DNA from: Parabacteroides sp. TM07-1AC
Lineage (GTDB): Bacteria; Bacteroidota; Bacteroidia; Bacteroidales; Tannerellaceae
Direction of reading: 5' to 3'
NCBI RefSeq assembly: GCF_003480915.1
Contig: NZ_QUKD01000014.1
Coordinates: 114,876-178,875 of the forward strand
Length of the DNA: 64,000 bases
The notes under the pieces were generated by a model. That model was not told the DNA's origin and ran no database searches. It saw only the letters and a list, made by a program, of their open reading frames with translations. The translations under genes were made by a program, and so were the position numbers. Shown here piece after piece: positions 1 through 8,280 of the stretch (positions are counted from its first letter, which is position 1; each line of letters begins with the position of its first letter).

Positions 1-1796
1 TTGATGGTCAGAACAACAACGTAGATACCTTCTGTCAGCGGGATGCGGGTAGTTGTTTCGATTGCTTGGCTGCAAACGATGCGGCCCATCAGGTCGTAAA
101 TTTTGATGGCTCCTACCTCGTTTTCCGGGTTGACGACAACGGTTTTGTCTTCCGTATAGATCATGTAGTCCGGGGCGGAGATGGATTCGTTAGCTGTCGG
201 GCAATCGAATGTAACGACAACGATGGAGTCGGCTTGTACGTTTGTGAAGATGTACTGTTCAGGTTTGCCGATACTCTTCAGAACCTTTTCCTGTTCTTTT
301 TCGTCTTCCATCTTCGGCCCGATCTTCACGTCTGTGATGACGCAATTCTTTTTGCTCGGATAGAAGTTGAAATCGTGGTTGCTGCCTTCGGTTACGCGGA
401 CGCTGGTCGGTGAGGCTGTACCCTCTTTGGTGTTGATCACTTTGGATGTCAGCGTATAAACAGGTACGGCGATGTTGGAGAATACGACATCCACGATGGT
501 ATTTGCCTGAATGTTCTTCAGCTTATATTCATTGACAGCTCCCACGCTATTACCGTTGATACGTACATCGACAATCTGCTGGCCTTGTGCGGGATCGATC
601 TTGAAGGTGATGTTTTCTCTTCTGTTGGCGCCTGTAGTACCCGGTGTGACGGTACCCAAACCTGTTTTACGAACCAGGATGGTGAAGTCTTTCTTGATGT
701 TACCGTTCCACCATTTTTCCCATCCTGGATAGTTGGAATCCATCCAATCTTCAAACTCATCGTCGAAGTCCCAATCAAGGTAATCCCAGCTTGGGCAGTC
801 GCAACTACCGCCACCGCTGCTGCCACCTGAACTTGTATTACTGTTGAAGAATACGGCAAGGATGCGAGTGTTGGACTTGACGGTGTATTTTTTATCTGTA
901 CTTCTTGTCAAGTCTTTATTACCTGCTAAGAGAAGAGCCAGTTGGTAATATGTACTATTGGATTTAGCATTGATGGTGATTTCAGTACCTTTTGTTACAG
1001 TCCCTCCGCTTGTGATTGGAATTCCATTAGCTGTTACTGTCAACTTTCCACCTGCCGGTTGGTCGAATGTAATAACACAATCACCGTCGGGAGCAATTGG
1101 ATGATTGGGATCGTCTGTTACGTCTTCAAAGGTGAGTGTTTCTTTGCTGTGACTGGAGATACTGATAGAGGCGGTTGCATAGACCTTTTTAGCGTCATCT
1201 GTTGTAAAGTAGATAGGTTCTGAAACCTGAGAAGCCGGTATCCAGAAACAGATGGCATCGTCGGTAGTCGAGTAGTTTGTTAACTCTGTGTTTCCTTTGT
1301 AGAATTTAACTTCGGTAAGGTCTACATCTGTCTCTGCCAATACGCGATATAACTCTTCTCCTTTGTAATCTTTCTTGAATGCTGTCTGACCCAGGTTTAC
1401 ATCTTTCCCTACAAACAGTTTGTTGAAGTCGCTTACGTTGAAAGAGCCGACCATAGCACCATTGGTGATTGTCAGTTTGGCAACATCTTCATCCAACTTG
1501 AAGCCGGCATATTCATTACCGGTCAAAGCCAATCCATTTAAGTCTAATACAATGGCCTTGTCTACTGTCAATTCCTCTTCTAAAGGAAGGCTTACCAATA
1601 GACTGATAGTTTGATCTTTAGTAGCTGTTGCAAAAGCCTCTTTCAGGGATTTGTATTTTTCGGTTCCTATTATTTCTGCAACGAAGTTACCGGGACCTTC
1701 ACCTTCGCCCGGATCTACAAGATCCTGTGCCCATCCGCATACCGGCATCCAAAGGAGAGCCAGCAGGATGAATAATATGTTTGATTTTATTTTCAT
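1..1796 (-). CDS. Large secreted surface protein with C-terminal sorting-type domain (3' end outside window)
   Basis: I read this frame codon by codon from the ATG at 1796 to the left edge: 598 codons with no stop, and the end lies beyond the window. It opens with a clear signal peptide (MKIKSNILFILLALLWMPVCGWAQ). The middle is a series of beta-rich, Ig-like or solenoid-like segments with a Gly/Ser linker and an Asp/Trp-rich stretch near residues 320-360. The last ~60 visible residues (around IKIYDLMGRIV and LTEGIYVVVL) have the shape of Bacteroidetes Por-secretion-tail or DUF6383 C-terminal domains, so export to the surface is likely. It is the third gene of a leftward operon, 70 bp after the 1735-aa protein. 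The exact function is unknown. The family call rests on composition and the C-terminal pattern only. Confidence 0.75.
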   Translation of the reverse strand, partial: MKIKSNILFILLALLWMPVCGWAQDLVDPGEGEGPGNFVAEIIGTEKYKSLKEAFATATKDQTISLLVSLPLEEELTVDKAIVLDLNGLALTGNEYAGFKLDEDVAKLTITNGAMVGSFNVSDFNKLFVGKDVNLGQTAFKKDYKGEELYRVLAETDVDLTEVKFYKGNTELTNYSTTDDAICFWIPASQVSEPIYFTTDDAKKVYATASISISSHSKETLTFEDVTDDPNHPIAPDGDCVITFDQPAGGKLTVTANGIPITSGGTVTKGTEITINAKSNSTYYQLALLLAGNKDLTRSTDKKYTVKSNTRILAVFFNSNTSSGGSSGGGSCDCPSWDYLDWDFDDEFEDWMDSNYPGWEKWWNGNIKKDFTILVRKTGLGTVTPGTTGANRRENITFKIDPAQGQQIVDVRINGNSVGAVNEYKLKNIQANTIVDVVFSNIAVPVYTLTSKVINTKEGTASPTSVRVTEGSNHDFNFYPSKKNCVITDVKIGPKMEDEKEQEKVLKSIGKPEQYIFTNVQADSIVVVTFDCPTANESISAPDYMIYTEDKTVVVNPENEVGAIKIYDLMGRIVCSQAIETTTRIPLTEGIYVVVLTI

Positions 1797-1866
1797 ATTC
1801 TTTAGTGTTAAGTGAATATGTCGAGGAGTATGACAGCTCCTCAACATATTCTGTTAGTATTGTTTA

Positions 1867-4800
1867 TTACTTTACGATTACCTTTTGGTTGTTGATGATG
1901 TAGATTCCTGCGCCTACTTCGTATGAAGAATCGCCTGCAGGGATTTCACCACTGAACTTCACTGTACCCTTCAGGTCGCAGATTACCACCTGTACCGGCG
2001 TTTCGGTAGTCAGGATGATGCGTCCTGCTTCTGTACGGATTTGCAGTTCGTCTTCCGCAATCTCGATTTCCTCATTGGCTGTCGGAGTAGAGCGGAGGCT
2101 GAAGCGGGCAACGTTTTGGGTTGTTGCTGCGTCTGCAAGTAGGTAGCCGCTGAATGGGGCGATTGTTCCATTTGTAGATGCGCCTGTTCCGGCACCTTCT
2201 TCATCTGCTTTAGTAGTTGTTGTAGGAGTAACACGTTCGAAGTTCTTTCCCTCTGCGTCCAGCTTGTAGAATGCTTTTGTTAAAGTAACGTCATTTAATG
2301 TACCGTTAGCATACGCTACGAAGCCGCTAACCGGATCCGGATTCAATTCCTGATTGCGTTTCAACATCTGGTTCGGACCAGAGATGAAAGTGACAGTCAT
2401 ATTTGCCGGAGTCTTCATCACATACACCTTGTTGGCTGTCATTTCGCTATTAACCACGTCGCTTGTCGAGCCGTCGCTCTTGATAGTGTGCAGCCAGAAC
2501 TCGCCGGAAGTGCCCGGGTTGGCGGCTGGGCTGATGGAAACGACTTTTCCGCTATTGTTTGTTGTCGTAATGTCCGTAGCTGTGTAAGGCAGGGCGATTA
2601 ATGACCACTGTTTTGTAGTGAATGTACGAATGTAGCGAATGCCGTCGGTAGCGGTTGCTTTACCAGCTTCAGTATTAACTTTACCACCTTCGTAGATGGT
2701 TAAACGGTGGATTGTGTTTCCTTGCTCATTTTTAGGAACTGTCCATGTTTGAGTTGTAGGAACTACGATATTACAGTCTTTTATATTGTCCCAGTTATTT
2801 CCCTGCTCCGTACTACCGATAGTAACAACTTTATAAATCGTTACTGTTGTATTATGGTTTGCCAGGCCTGCAGGGATGGTGTATAGGCTTGTTGCTGGGT
2901 TGCCTATCTCAACATCTGTATCGCGCTCCGGAGTTTCTACCCAATTGTTGTCGTAGTCATCATTGCCTCTTGCTATCAAACGATAAACTGTTTTGATACC
3001 TTCAGCTGTATGTTGCAAAACAACACCACCGATAGTAACATTCTCATCTACTATAACATCCCCATTACCTGAGATGTTGATAACGCCTGTCAGGGTACTA
3101 TTAGTCTGCTTGTTGTTATTAGAGATGGTTAGAGTATTATCTTTGTTCGTAACCTTGAAACCACCCTGTGTAAATGTCAGGTCGTGACCGTTCAGGTCAA
3201 TGGCATAGTCTTTGGTAATTTCGAATGTAGCTTGAGATTGGATGTTTTCCTGAAGTGCAATAACAATCTTATCACCAGTAGCAGTATTTGCCGCGTTTAT
3301 CGCAGCAGATAGTGTTCTGTAAGGACTTGGGGTACCTGTGTCTACAGTTACTGTTGCTACAATTCCGCCTTTAACTAATTGTGTATAACCATTCGAATGA
3401 GCTACGATAGCCAATTCACCACCAGGGACGGTAAGGCCGTTTTCGGCATTCTGACTTTCGCCATAAACCACGAATTCTTGCGGATACATGGATTCAACGA
3501 GCCATAGGCAGGCAACGCCTGTTGTTTGACTGTTTTCAGTTAATTGTTGTCCAACAGTGAAACCAACTTTCTGATCGGCAAATTCGTAAGTATATGTATT
3601 GCCCTTTTCTAATCCCTTCACCAGTAATCTGCGTACGTTCTTATACGGCTCTTCTCCTAGGGTTGGATTAATCATATCCACATGTACGCCCTCCATGTGT
3701 ACGTCCTTGCCGATATACACGTTTTGAGAAACGACGATGTCACCGTTGATGGTGGCGTGTTTGTCGCTGCCACTGTCGGTGCCTTTGTTTGTTATCAACA
3801 TGAAGTTTTGCTCCTCCGTTTTAAACGTTACATTGTGGCAAGTAAGCGTGTTACCGTTCAGGTCGATGGTTACTTGGCTGCCGTTAACCTCACAAGTCGT
3901 ATTCGATTCGGAATGTGTAGTGAATAGGGCGACTGTGTAGTTTTGATTTTCTTCCATTGCTTCAAATGCTTTTTCCAAAGAAATGAAAGAGCCAATTTTG
4001 TTGTTTGCATCTATTTTATCACCTGGATACAAACCGATATTAGCCGGAGCGATATTGTCATCGTTCTCTGCAACTGCGCTGAATATGATTTCCTCAGGAG
4101 AAGAAGTCTGATCCGCAGAACTGAATTTCACTTTACCGCCTAGAGTAGCTTTTGGCATCCACAAGTGGATTTCACCGTTTTTGTCGCTGGTTACTTTTCC
4201 GGATAGAGGAGTAGTTCCACCTTCTGGTATATATTCATAGTTGTACGGAATATAGTAGTCTTTTACTTTGAATGAAACACGGTATAAATTCTTGGAGTTT
4301 GGGAGTGTTCCATCTGTAAAACGGGCATTATTATTCTTTGCAAACTTCGCTCTCACACTACCTCCTTTATAAGTTGCAGTAACGTTTTGAATAGGGTCTT
4401 CTGCATTGTCCTGGATATAAGCAAGCAGTGTGCCGCTTTCTACCTCTAATTTACCTGTACCACTACTACTACTTGAGCCTGAAATACTTTTGCTGATACT
4501 AAAGAATCTCAACGCATTAGCTGTAGCCGGAGTTTCTTCCGACTGGTTGAATTTAAGCGTGCTACCGTCACCAATTTCAATTGTACCGATGCTGTTGATA
4601 CCGGAGGTTTTGATGTCGGCTGTCTGGTTGCCTGTTACTACCAGCTTGGTTGAAATTTTATTCTCACCAACCATTCCATCCGTTGTCTGCAAACTTGTGT
4701 AGATGTCTTTCAGGAGGACGTGAACGTTGCCGTTAACTGTTAGGATGTTTGCTGTAGTATACTTGTCTTCGGCTACTGTTACGATTTCGGCAGGATCTGT

Positions 4801-7074
4801 TTCTGTGCCATAACCGGTAACTTCGTAGTCGTCTGCATACGATACTTTATCAGTTCCAACTGTGATGTTGTAACTATTCAAGTCGAACAATGGAATAAGC
4901 GAGTAATTTTTTGTTTCATCATCCTTAATTTGCGCAAAGATAGTACCTTGCTCATCTTTAACCGGTCCGATTGCATCGTTGGTTGTAGGTATCCAAATAC
5001 AGTATTTATTTGTATTATTGTTAGTCGCATTCACTTTTGCACCGTTTATGTCGTAAGTGATGACTTTCGGCATACTTTGTCCCTTTTTTATATTCGTTGA
5101 TGCTTGTCGAGCCTCAACTTTATAGCCTTCGATATGAGGTTCTATATTTGCTAGCTCTGTATAAACTATACCTTCAATCCGATAGGAGCCGGTGATAGCA
5201 CCATTATTACCGTGGTCAGTAGCATTTGTATTAACAATTTCATCTTTTATTACGAGTGTACCTAAACCACTGGAGATTAACGGAAGCTTACCCTCTGAGT
5301 CTGTGTGTCCGCTGATGCTTAATTGCCATCCATTTAGGTTGAGGGTGAAAGTCTGATTTACAGTGATAGTCCAGTTTCCTTGGTTATCTTTAGGTTCAGC
5401 TGATCCTCCATTTACTGCCTTATAATTATCTGTGAAGTAGATGGTTTCACCATCCTTAACATCTTTGAATGCTAAAGATAATGTTTGGTATCTCTTTATT
5501 TCGTCATTCCTGTTGATACAAATAACAGGATCTGCGGCATAGAGTTCTTGATAATGATCTGTCTGGGTAGTAATCTCACGTGTAATATTATTACTTTTTA
5601 TTTGAAACTTTGTTTGTTTCGGCAACCATGCATAAATGAGCATTTCTTCAGTATCTAAAGTCTGAGGATAGTTAACCGGATTTGTGCCGCTCTCGTCATA
5701 AATCCGGATATCACTTTTTTCTTCTAAATCAGTATTTCTATAGTTGATTATGCAATAGTAAACATCCGTGTCGTTAAACTTTGCCGCACTTCCAAGAAAA
5801 CAACTTTCATTCAGAACTTTTTCCCCTAACCTCACATCATTGTTAACCTTGATTTGATAAGGACTAGGGATAGTGATGTTTTTCAACCAGATTGTATGAT
5901 TATTACCATCTAGTTCGAGTCCTTCCTCTGTGGCAATATACATTATTTTGTGATCATCAACACCCTTTATTATGATATCACTTAATGAAGCCTGTAATTG
6001 ACCGCTATGGGGATACTGAGATACATTAAGGTTGTAAGTTCCTTGTTGTATATCTTTTATTTGAGCATAATAATTACCACTACTAGTAGCAGCCCCTGCA
6101 TAAACTTTTGGCATTTGAGTACCATCACTATTCCTTAAAGCAAAAGGCAGTTTCTCATTATCCGTTTCTAATTCCCCATAATAATTCATATTACTACTAG
6201 GAACTAATAAAGTAAACTTATCGCTGGTTGCTTTTGTAATGAATTTTTGAGTTCCTATTTCTCCATGAACATAATCGTTATAGAGTTCAGATGGGGTAAA
6301 TTGGCTAAAATCAACATTGATTTGCATAGGATTATTTGTTCCAAGTTTTGTTCCAATCTGTCTCAATGCCTCATCCCCTGCTGATGCGAAATTCTCGATT
6401 TTCCAATTATCAGGGTGTTTAGGATTCTCGGCATTGTTGTAAGAGAAATAAGCTCCATCTTTCAAGGTGACAATTGCATTATTCATGTTAACAGCAGGAC
6501 TGTGGGGGGGGGCTTCAGTTCCACTCTGTGCAACAACAGCCACAGGACCTGTTATTGTTAAATTACAATTACCTTCAAGTCTGAGACCTTCCTTGTTTGT
6601 GACAGTATTCCCAGCTACCAAATAAAGGTAAGAAGGAGTGTTTTTATGATCTTTATCCCAATATGCAATTGTGAGGTTAGATAAATTCTTGGTACCTATG
6701 GCAGGCCAAGAGCCTGTCTCTCCTATACCTGTTATGTGAGTTCCATGTAATTTGTTCTCTCCCGCTATATGCAGTGTTACGTTTCCTGTTGTTTCAATCC
6801 GTATTTGACCATCAGTAGTTCCTGCTAAATAATAGTCACCGCCTTGCGTGATTTTGACATTTTTTATATTCCCAGACCACGGAGTGTCGGAACTTGTCCC
6901 ATTTCCCTCAGCCCAAGCCCCTACCGGCATCACGATTGCCATGAGGCAAATCAGCAGCCTCCAGAGCTTTGACGAGTTAGAACTTTTGCGGGAGAATCGT
7001 TGTTTCCCCACATCTTTGATTGTTGTGCCACCGGTTGAGATATCCGGGGCGAATGCTTTGTAATTCTGTTTCAT
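1867..7074 (-). CDS. Giant secreted beta-solenoid-like surface protein (1735 aa)
   Basis: The 1735-residue protein has many beta-rich repeats of the type 'gnvtLhiaGenkl..' and 'yaidLNGhdLTftqg', in which short nodes (VxLDLNG, TITGN) alternate with linkers, as in beta-solenoid adhesins or polysaccharide-binding proteins. The hydrophobic signal sequence (LLICLMAIVMPVGAWA) starts only near residue 40, after an unusually long polar N-terminal extension. The C-terminus (IEIAEDELQIRTEAGRIILT ... GAGIYIINNQKVIVK) resembles the DUF6383/Por-tail domains of its two neighbours. It lies 82 bp after the HU-like gene and 70 bp before the next surface gene, so they are probably co-transcribed. A run of nine C (coding strand; 6504-6512) falls in frame near residue 190 and could allow slippage. 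No enzymatic motif is recognised; adhesin or glycan binder is an inference. Confidence 0.8.
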   Translation of the reverse strand: MKQNYKAFAPDISTGGTTIKDVGKQRFSRKSSNSSKLWRLLICLMAIVMPVGAWAEGNGTSSDTPWSGNIKNVKITQGGDYYLAGTTDGQIRIETTGNVTLHIAGENKLHGTHITGIGETGSWPAIGTKNLSNLTIAYWDKDHKNTPSYLYLVAGNTVTNKEGLRLEGNCNLTITGPVAVVAQSGTEAPPHSPAVNMNNAIVTLKDGAYFSYNNAENPKHPDNWKIENFASAGDEALRQIGTKLGTNNPMQINVDFSQFTPSELYNDYVHGEIGTQKFITKATSDKFTLLVPSSNMNYYGELETDNEKLPFALRNSDGTQMPKVYAGAATSSGNYYAQIKDIQQGTYNLNVSQYPHSGQLQASLSDIIIKGVDDHKIMYIATEEGLELDGNNHTIWLKNITIPSPYQIKVNNDVRLGEKVLNESCFLGSAAKFNDTDVYYCIINYRNTDLEEKSDIRIYDESGTNPVNYPQTLDTEEMLIYAWLPKQTKFQIKSNNITREITTQTDHYQELYAADPVICINRNDEIKRYQTLSLAFKDVKDGETIYFTDNYKAVNGGSAEPKDNQGNWTITVNQTFTLNLNGWQLSISGHTDSEGKLPLISSGLGTLVIKDEIVNTNATDHGNNGAITGSYRIEGIVYTELANIEPHIEGYKVEARQASTNIKKGQSMPKVITYDINGAKVNATNNNTNKYCIWIPTTNDAIGPVKDEQGTIFAQIKDDETKNYSLIPLFDLNSYNITVGTDKVSYADDYEVTGYGTETDPAEIVTVAEDKYTTANILTVNGNVHVLLKDIYTSLQTTDGMVGENKISTKLVVTGNQTADIKTSGINSIGTIEIGDGSTLKFNQSEETPATANALRFFSISKSISGSSSSSGTGKLEVESGTLLAYIQDNAEDPIQNVTATYKGGSVRAKFAKNNNARFTDGTLPNSKNLYRVSFKVKDYYIPYNYEYIPEGGTTPLSGKVTSDKNGEIHLWMPKATLGGKVKFSSADQTSSPEEIIFSAVAENDDNIAPANIGLYPGDKIDANNKIGSFISLEKAFEAMEENQNYTVALFTTHSESNTTCEVNGSQVTIDLNGNTLTCHNVTFKTEEQNFMLITNKGTDSGSDKHATINGDIVVSQNVYIGKDVHMEGVHVDMINPTLGEEPYKNVRRLLVKGLEKGNTYTYEFADQKVGFTVGQQLTENSQTTGVACLWLVESMYPQEFVVYGESQNAENGLTVPGGELAIVAHSNGYTQLVKGGIVATVTVDTGTPSPYRTLSAAINAANTATGDKIVIALQENIQSQATFEITKDYAIDLNGHDLTFTQGGFKVTNKDNTLTISNNNKQTNSTLTGVINISGNGDVIVDENVTIGGVVLQHTAEGIKTVYRLIARGNDDYDNNWVETPERDTDVEIGNPATSLYTIPAGLANHNTTVTIYKVVTIGSTEQGNNWDNIKDCNIVVPTTQTWTVPKNEQGNTIHRLTIYEGGKVNTEAGKATATDGIRYIRTFTTKQWSLIALPYTATDITTTNNSGKVVSISPAANPGTSGEFWLHTIKSDGSTSDVVNSEMTANKVYVMKTPANMTVTFISGPNQMLKRNQELNPDPVSGFVAYANGTLNDVTLTKAFYKLDAEGKNFERVTPTTTTKADEEGAGTGASTNGTIAPFSGYLLADAATTQNVARFSLRSTPTANEEIEIAEDELQIRTEAGRIILTTETPVQVVICDLKGTVKFSGEIPAGDSSYEVGAGIYIINNQKVIVK
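6504..6512 (-). repeat. In-frame homopolymer C9 tract inside a surface-protein gene
   Basis: Nine consecutive G on the + strand (C on the coding strand) encode part of E-A-P-P-H near residue 190 of the 1735-aa protein. The frame is intact as read here. Loss or gain of one base would truncate the protein early, so this is a candidate contingency locus. Confidence 0.6.
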
Positions 7075-7156
7075 ATTAATACTTGTTTAGTGTTTGTATA
7101 AGCTTTCTTTGAGTTTGGTTCGCCTTTTGCCTGTGCTCCTTAGGCAGGGAAAGGGG

Positions 7157-7912
7157 CTATTCTATGACGGGACGGTCGTCGTCATCGTCCTTCTTGGTGC
7201 CTACGTACACGGTGCGGCTGATGCTGCGCGGTGTTTTCAGCAGGCGTTTGGTACTGCCCGAATACTGAGTGGTTAGTGTCAGTTCGTATTCACCGTCTTT
7301 CAATCCTGTGGGAGCGATGAAGATCACTTCCGAAGGGTTGTTGGTTCCGAACATGTCGGGTTCCACCTTCGTGACAGTGTCGTCGGATAGATTGCGCAGG
7401 GTGATACCCACGTTCTCATTGTCTCCATCCACACGGATATACGAGCCGGTGAGGCGGAAGTTGCGCCCCGGGCTGAGGTGGCCGTCGGTCTGTCCGGTAC
7501 TGCAATCCTGTGCGCTGGCAAAGTAGACTGAGCTGGGCTTTTCGCCGAGGATTTCCACCTGTGTGTTACGGATTTCTTCGCGCAAGACGCGATTCTGTGT
7601 AAAATCGACATAAATATCGTTGATCAGCGGGTTCCAGCGTCCTTCCTGGATGATTCCGGTAAAACGGGGGACGGCATAGAAGAGTCCGGTATTGACATTG
7701 TTGCCGTTCATCAGGAAACGGGCAACGATACGTTCGTAGAGTGTAACTACGTGAACCATAGTTTCTTTGCGTAAGCCGGTGTCTTCGTTGCGCATCTCTT
7801 CGTAGATACGTGCGTCGTTTACCGTGCCTGCCGATTTAAGGATGAGGATGCGATCGTCCGGATCTTCCGTTAAGGTATTCGGCGCGAGCCATCCTTGTAA
7901 TTTGTTCTTCAT
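7157..7912 (-). CDS. HU-like DNA-binding domain protein with DUF4469-type C-terminal domain
   Basis: From the ATG at 7912 the protein is 251 aa and opens MKNKLQGWLAPNTLTEDPDD, the usual start of the Bacteroidales Bvu_2165-type IHF/HU-like family. An upstream in-frame ATG at 7930 would add six residues (MSIQPI) and cannot be excluded. Residues ~1-115 look HU-like (TGLRKETMVHVVTLYERIVA). Residues ~120-240 look like the DUF4469 Ig-like domain (GRNFRLTGSYIRVDGDN, PSEVIFIAPTGLKDGEYELT). The tail is acidic and ends DRPVIE, the same last six residues as the unrelated protein that heads the other surface operon at 16717. It is the first gene of the leftward operon and lies directly downstream of the inverted 34-bp sites. 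A regulatory or nucoid role is inferred from the family only. Confidence 0.75.
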   Translation of the reverse strand: MKNKLQGWLAPNTLTEDPDDRILILKSAGTVNDARIYEEMRNEDTGLRKETMVHVVTLYERIVARFLMNGNNVNTGLFYAVPRFTGIIQEGRWNPLINDIYVDFTQNRVLREEIRNTQVEILGEKPSSVYFASAQDCSTGQTDGHLSPGRNFRLTGSYIRVDGDNENVGITLRNLSDDTVTKVEPDMFGTNNPSEVIFIAPTGLKDGEYELTLTTQYSGSTKRLLKTPRSISRTVYVGTKKDDDDDRPVIE

Positions 7913-7979
7913 AATTGGTTGAATTGACATTAAAATGATTGTTTTTTCACGGGAAGAAGAGCAAATTGAAAGTTGAAGA

Positions 7980-8155
7980 ATGACTAATTTAATCGTTCCT
8001 TTTTTCTAGTCATGTGATTTATGAGTGTGGCACTGGAACCTAAAACGGTTTTAATCTTGATATTCAGGTGTTTTTCTGAATAAAAAAGGAAGGATGATAA
8101 GTACTGAAACAGAAGAAAAAAATGACTAGATAAAACGAACGTTTTATCTAGTCAT
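7980..8155. repeat. Putative invertible DNA element (inverton A/B) upstream of leftward surface operon
   Basis: Two 34-bp sites, A at 7980-8013 and B at 8122-8155, face each other in opposite orientation around a 108-bp spacer. Site A and the reverse complement of B agree at 28 of 34 positions. Both begin TGACTA and end TAGTCA after the first base, with a CGTTC core. The core of B read in reverse contains AAACGTTCGT, which matches the ARACGTWCGT core I recall for Mpi-type invertase sites of Bacteroides fragilis. The arrangement upstream of a surface-protein operon is typical of promoter-inverting phase switches. I see no clean TAnnTTTG promoter inside the spacer in either direction, and no invertase gene in the window. 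Confidence 0.65.
8122..8155 (-). terminator. Perfect 16-bp palindrome (site B) followed by T7 on the minus strand
   Basis: Site B has perfect 16-nt arms around a 2-nt centre. On the minus strand it is followed at once by seven T. In the present orientation it therefore has the form of a Rho-independent terminator between the hybrid regulator gene (and the -7 motif at 8200-8207) and the HU-like gene. Confidence 0.5.
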
Positions 8156-8199
8156 TTAGCAATGTAGCCCCCGAATACTATGCCGGGAGCAAAACATTG

Positions 8200-8207
8200 C
8201 AAATGTA
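8200..8207 (-). promoter_or_regulatory. Candidate -7 promoter element TACATTTG facing the leftward surface operon
   Basis: TACATTTG on the minus strand matches the Bacteroidetes -7 consensus TAnnTTTG. A TTG lies 16 nt upstream, a little closer than usual. The element is outside the putative invertible segment, so transcripts starting here would run into the site-B hairpin. Confidence 0.45.
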
Positions 8208-8280
8208 CGATTTATTTTGAAAACAAGAACTTTTCGTAATAATTAATTGCTTTTTAGTTAGGGAAAAGACTGATTCGGGG

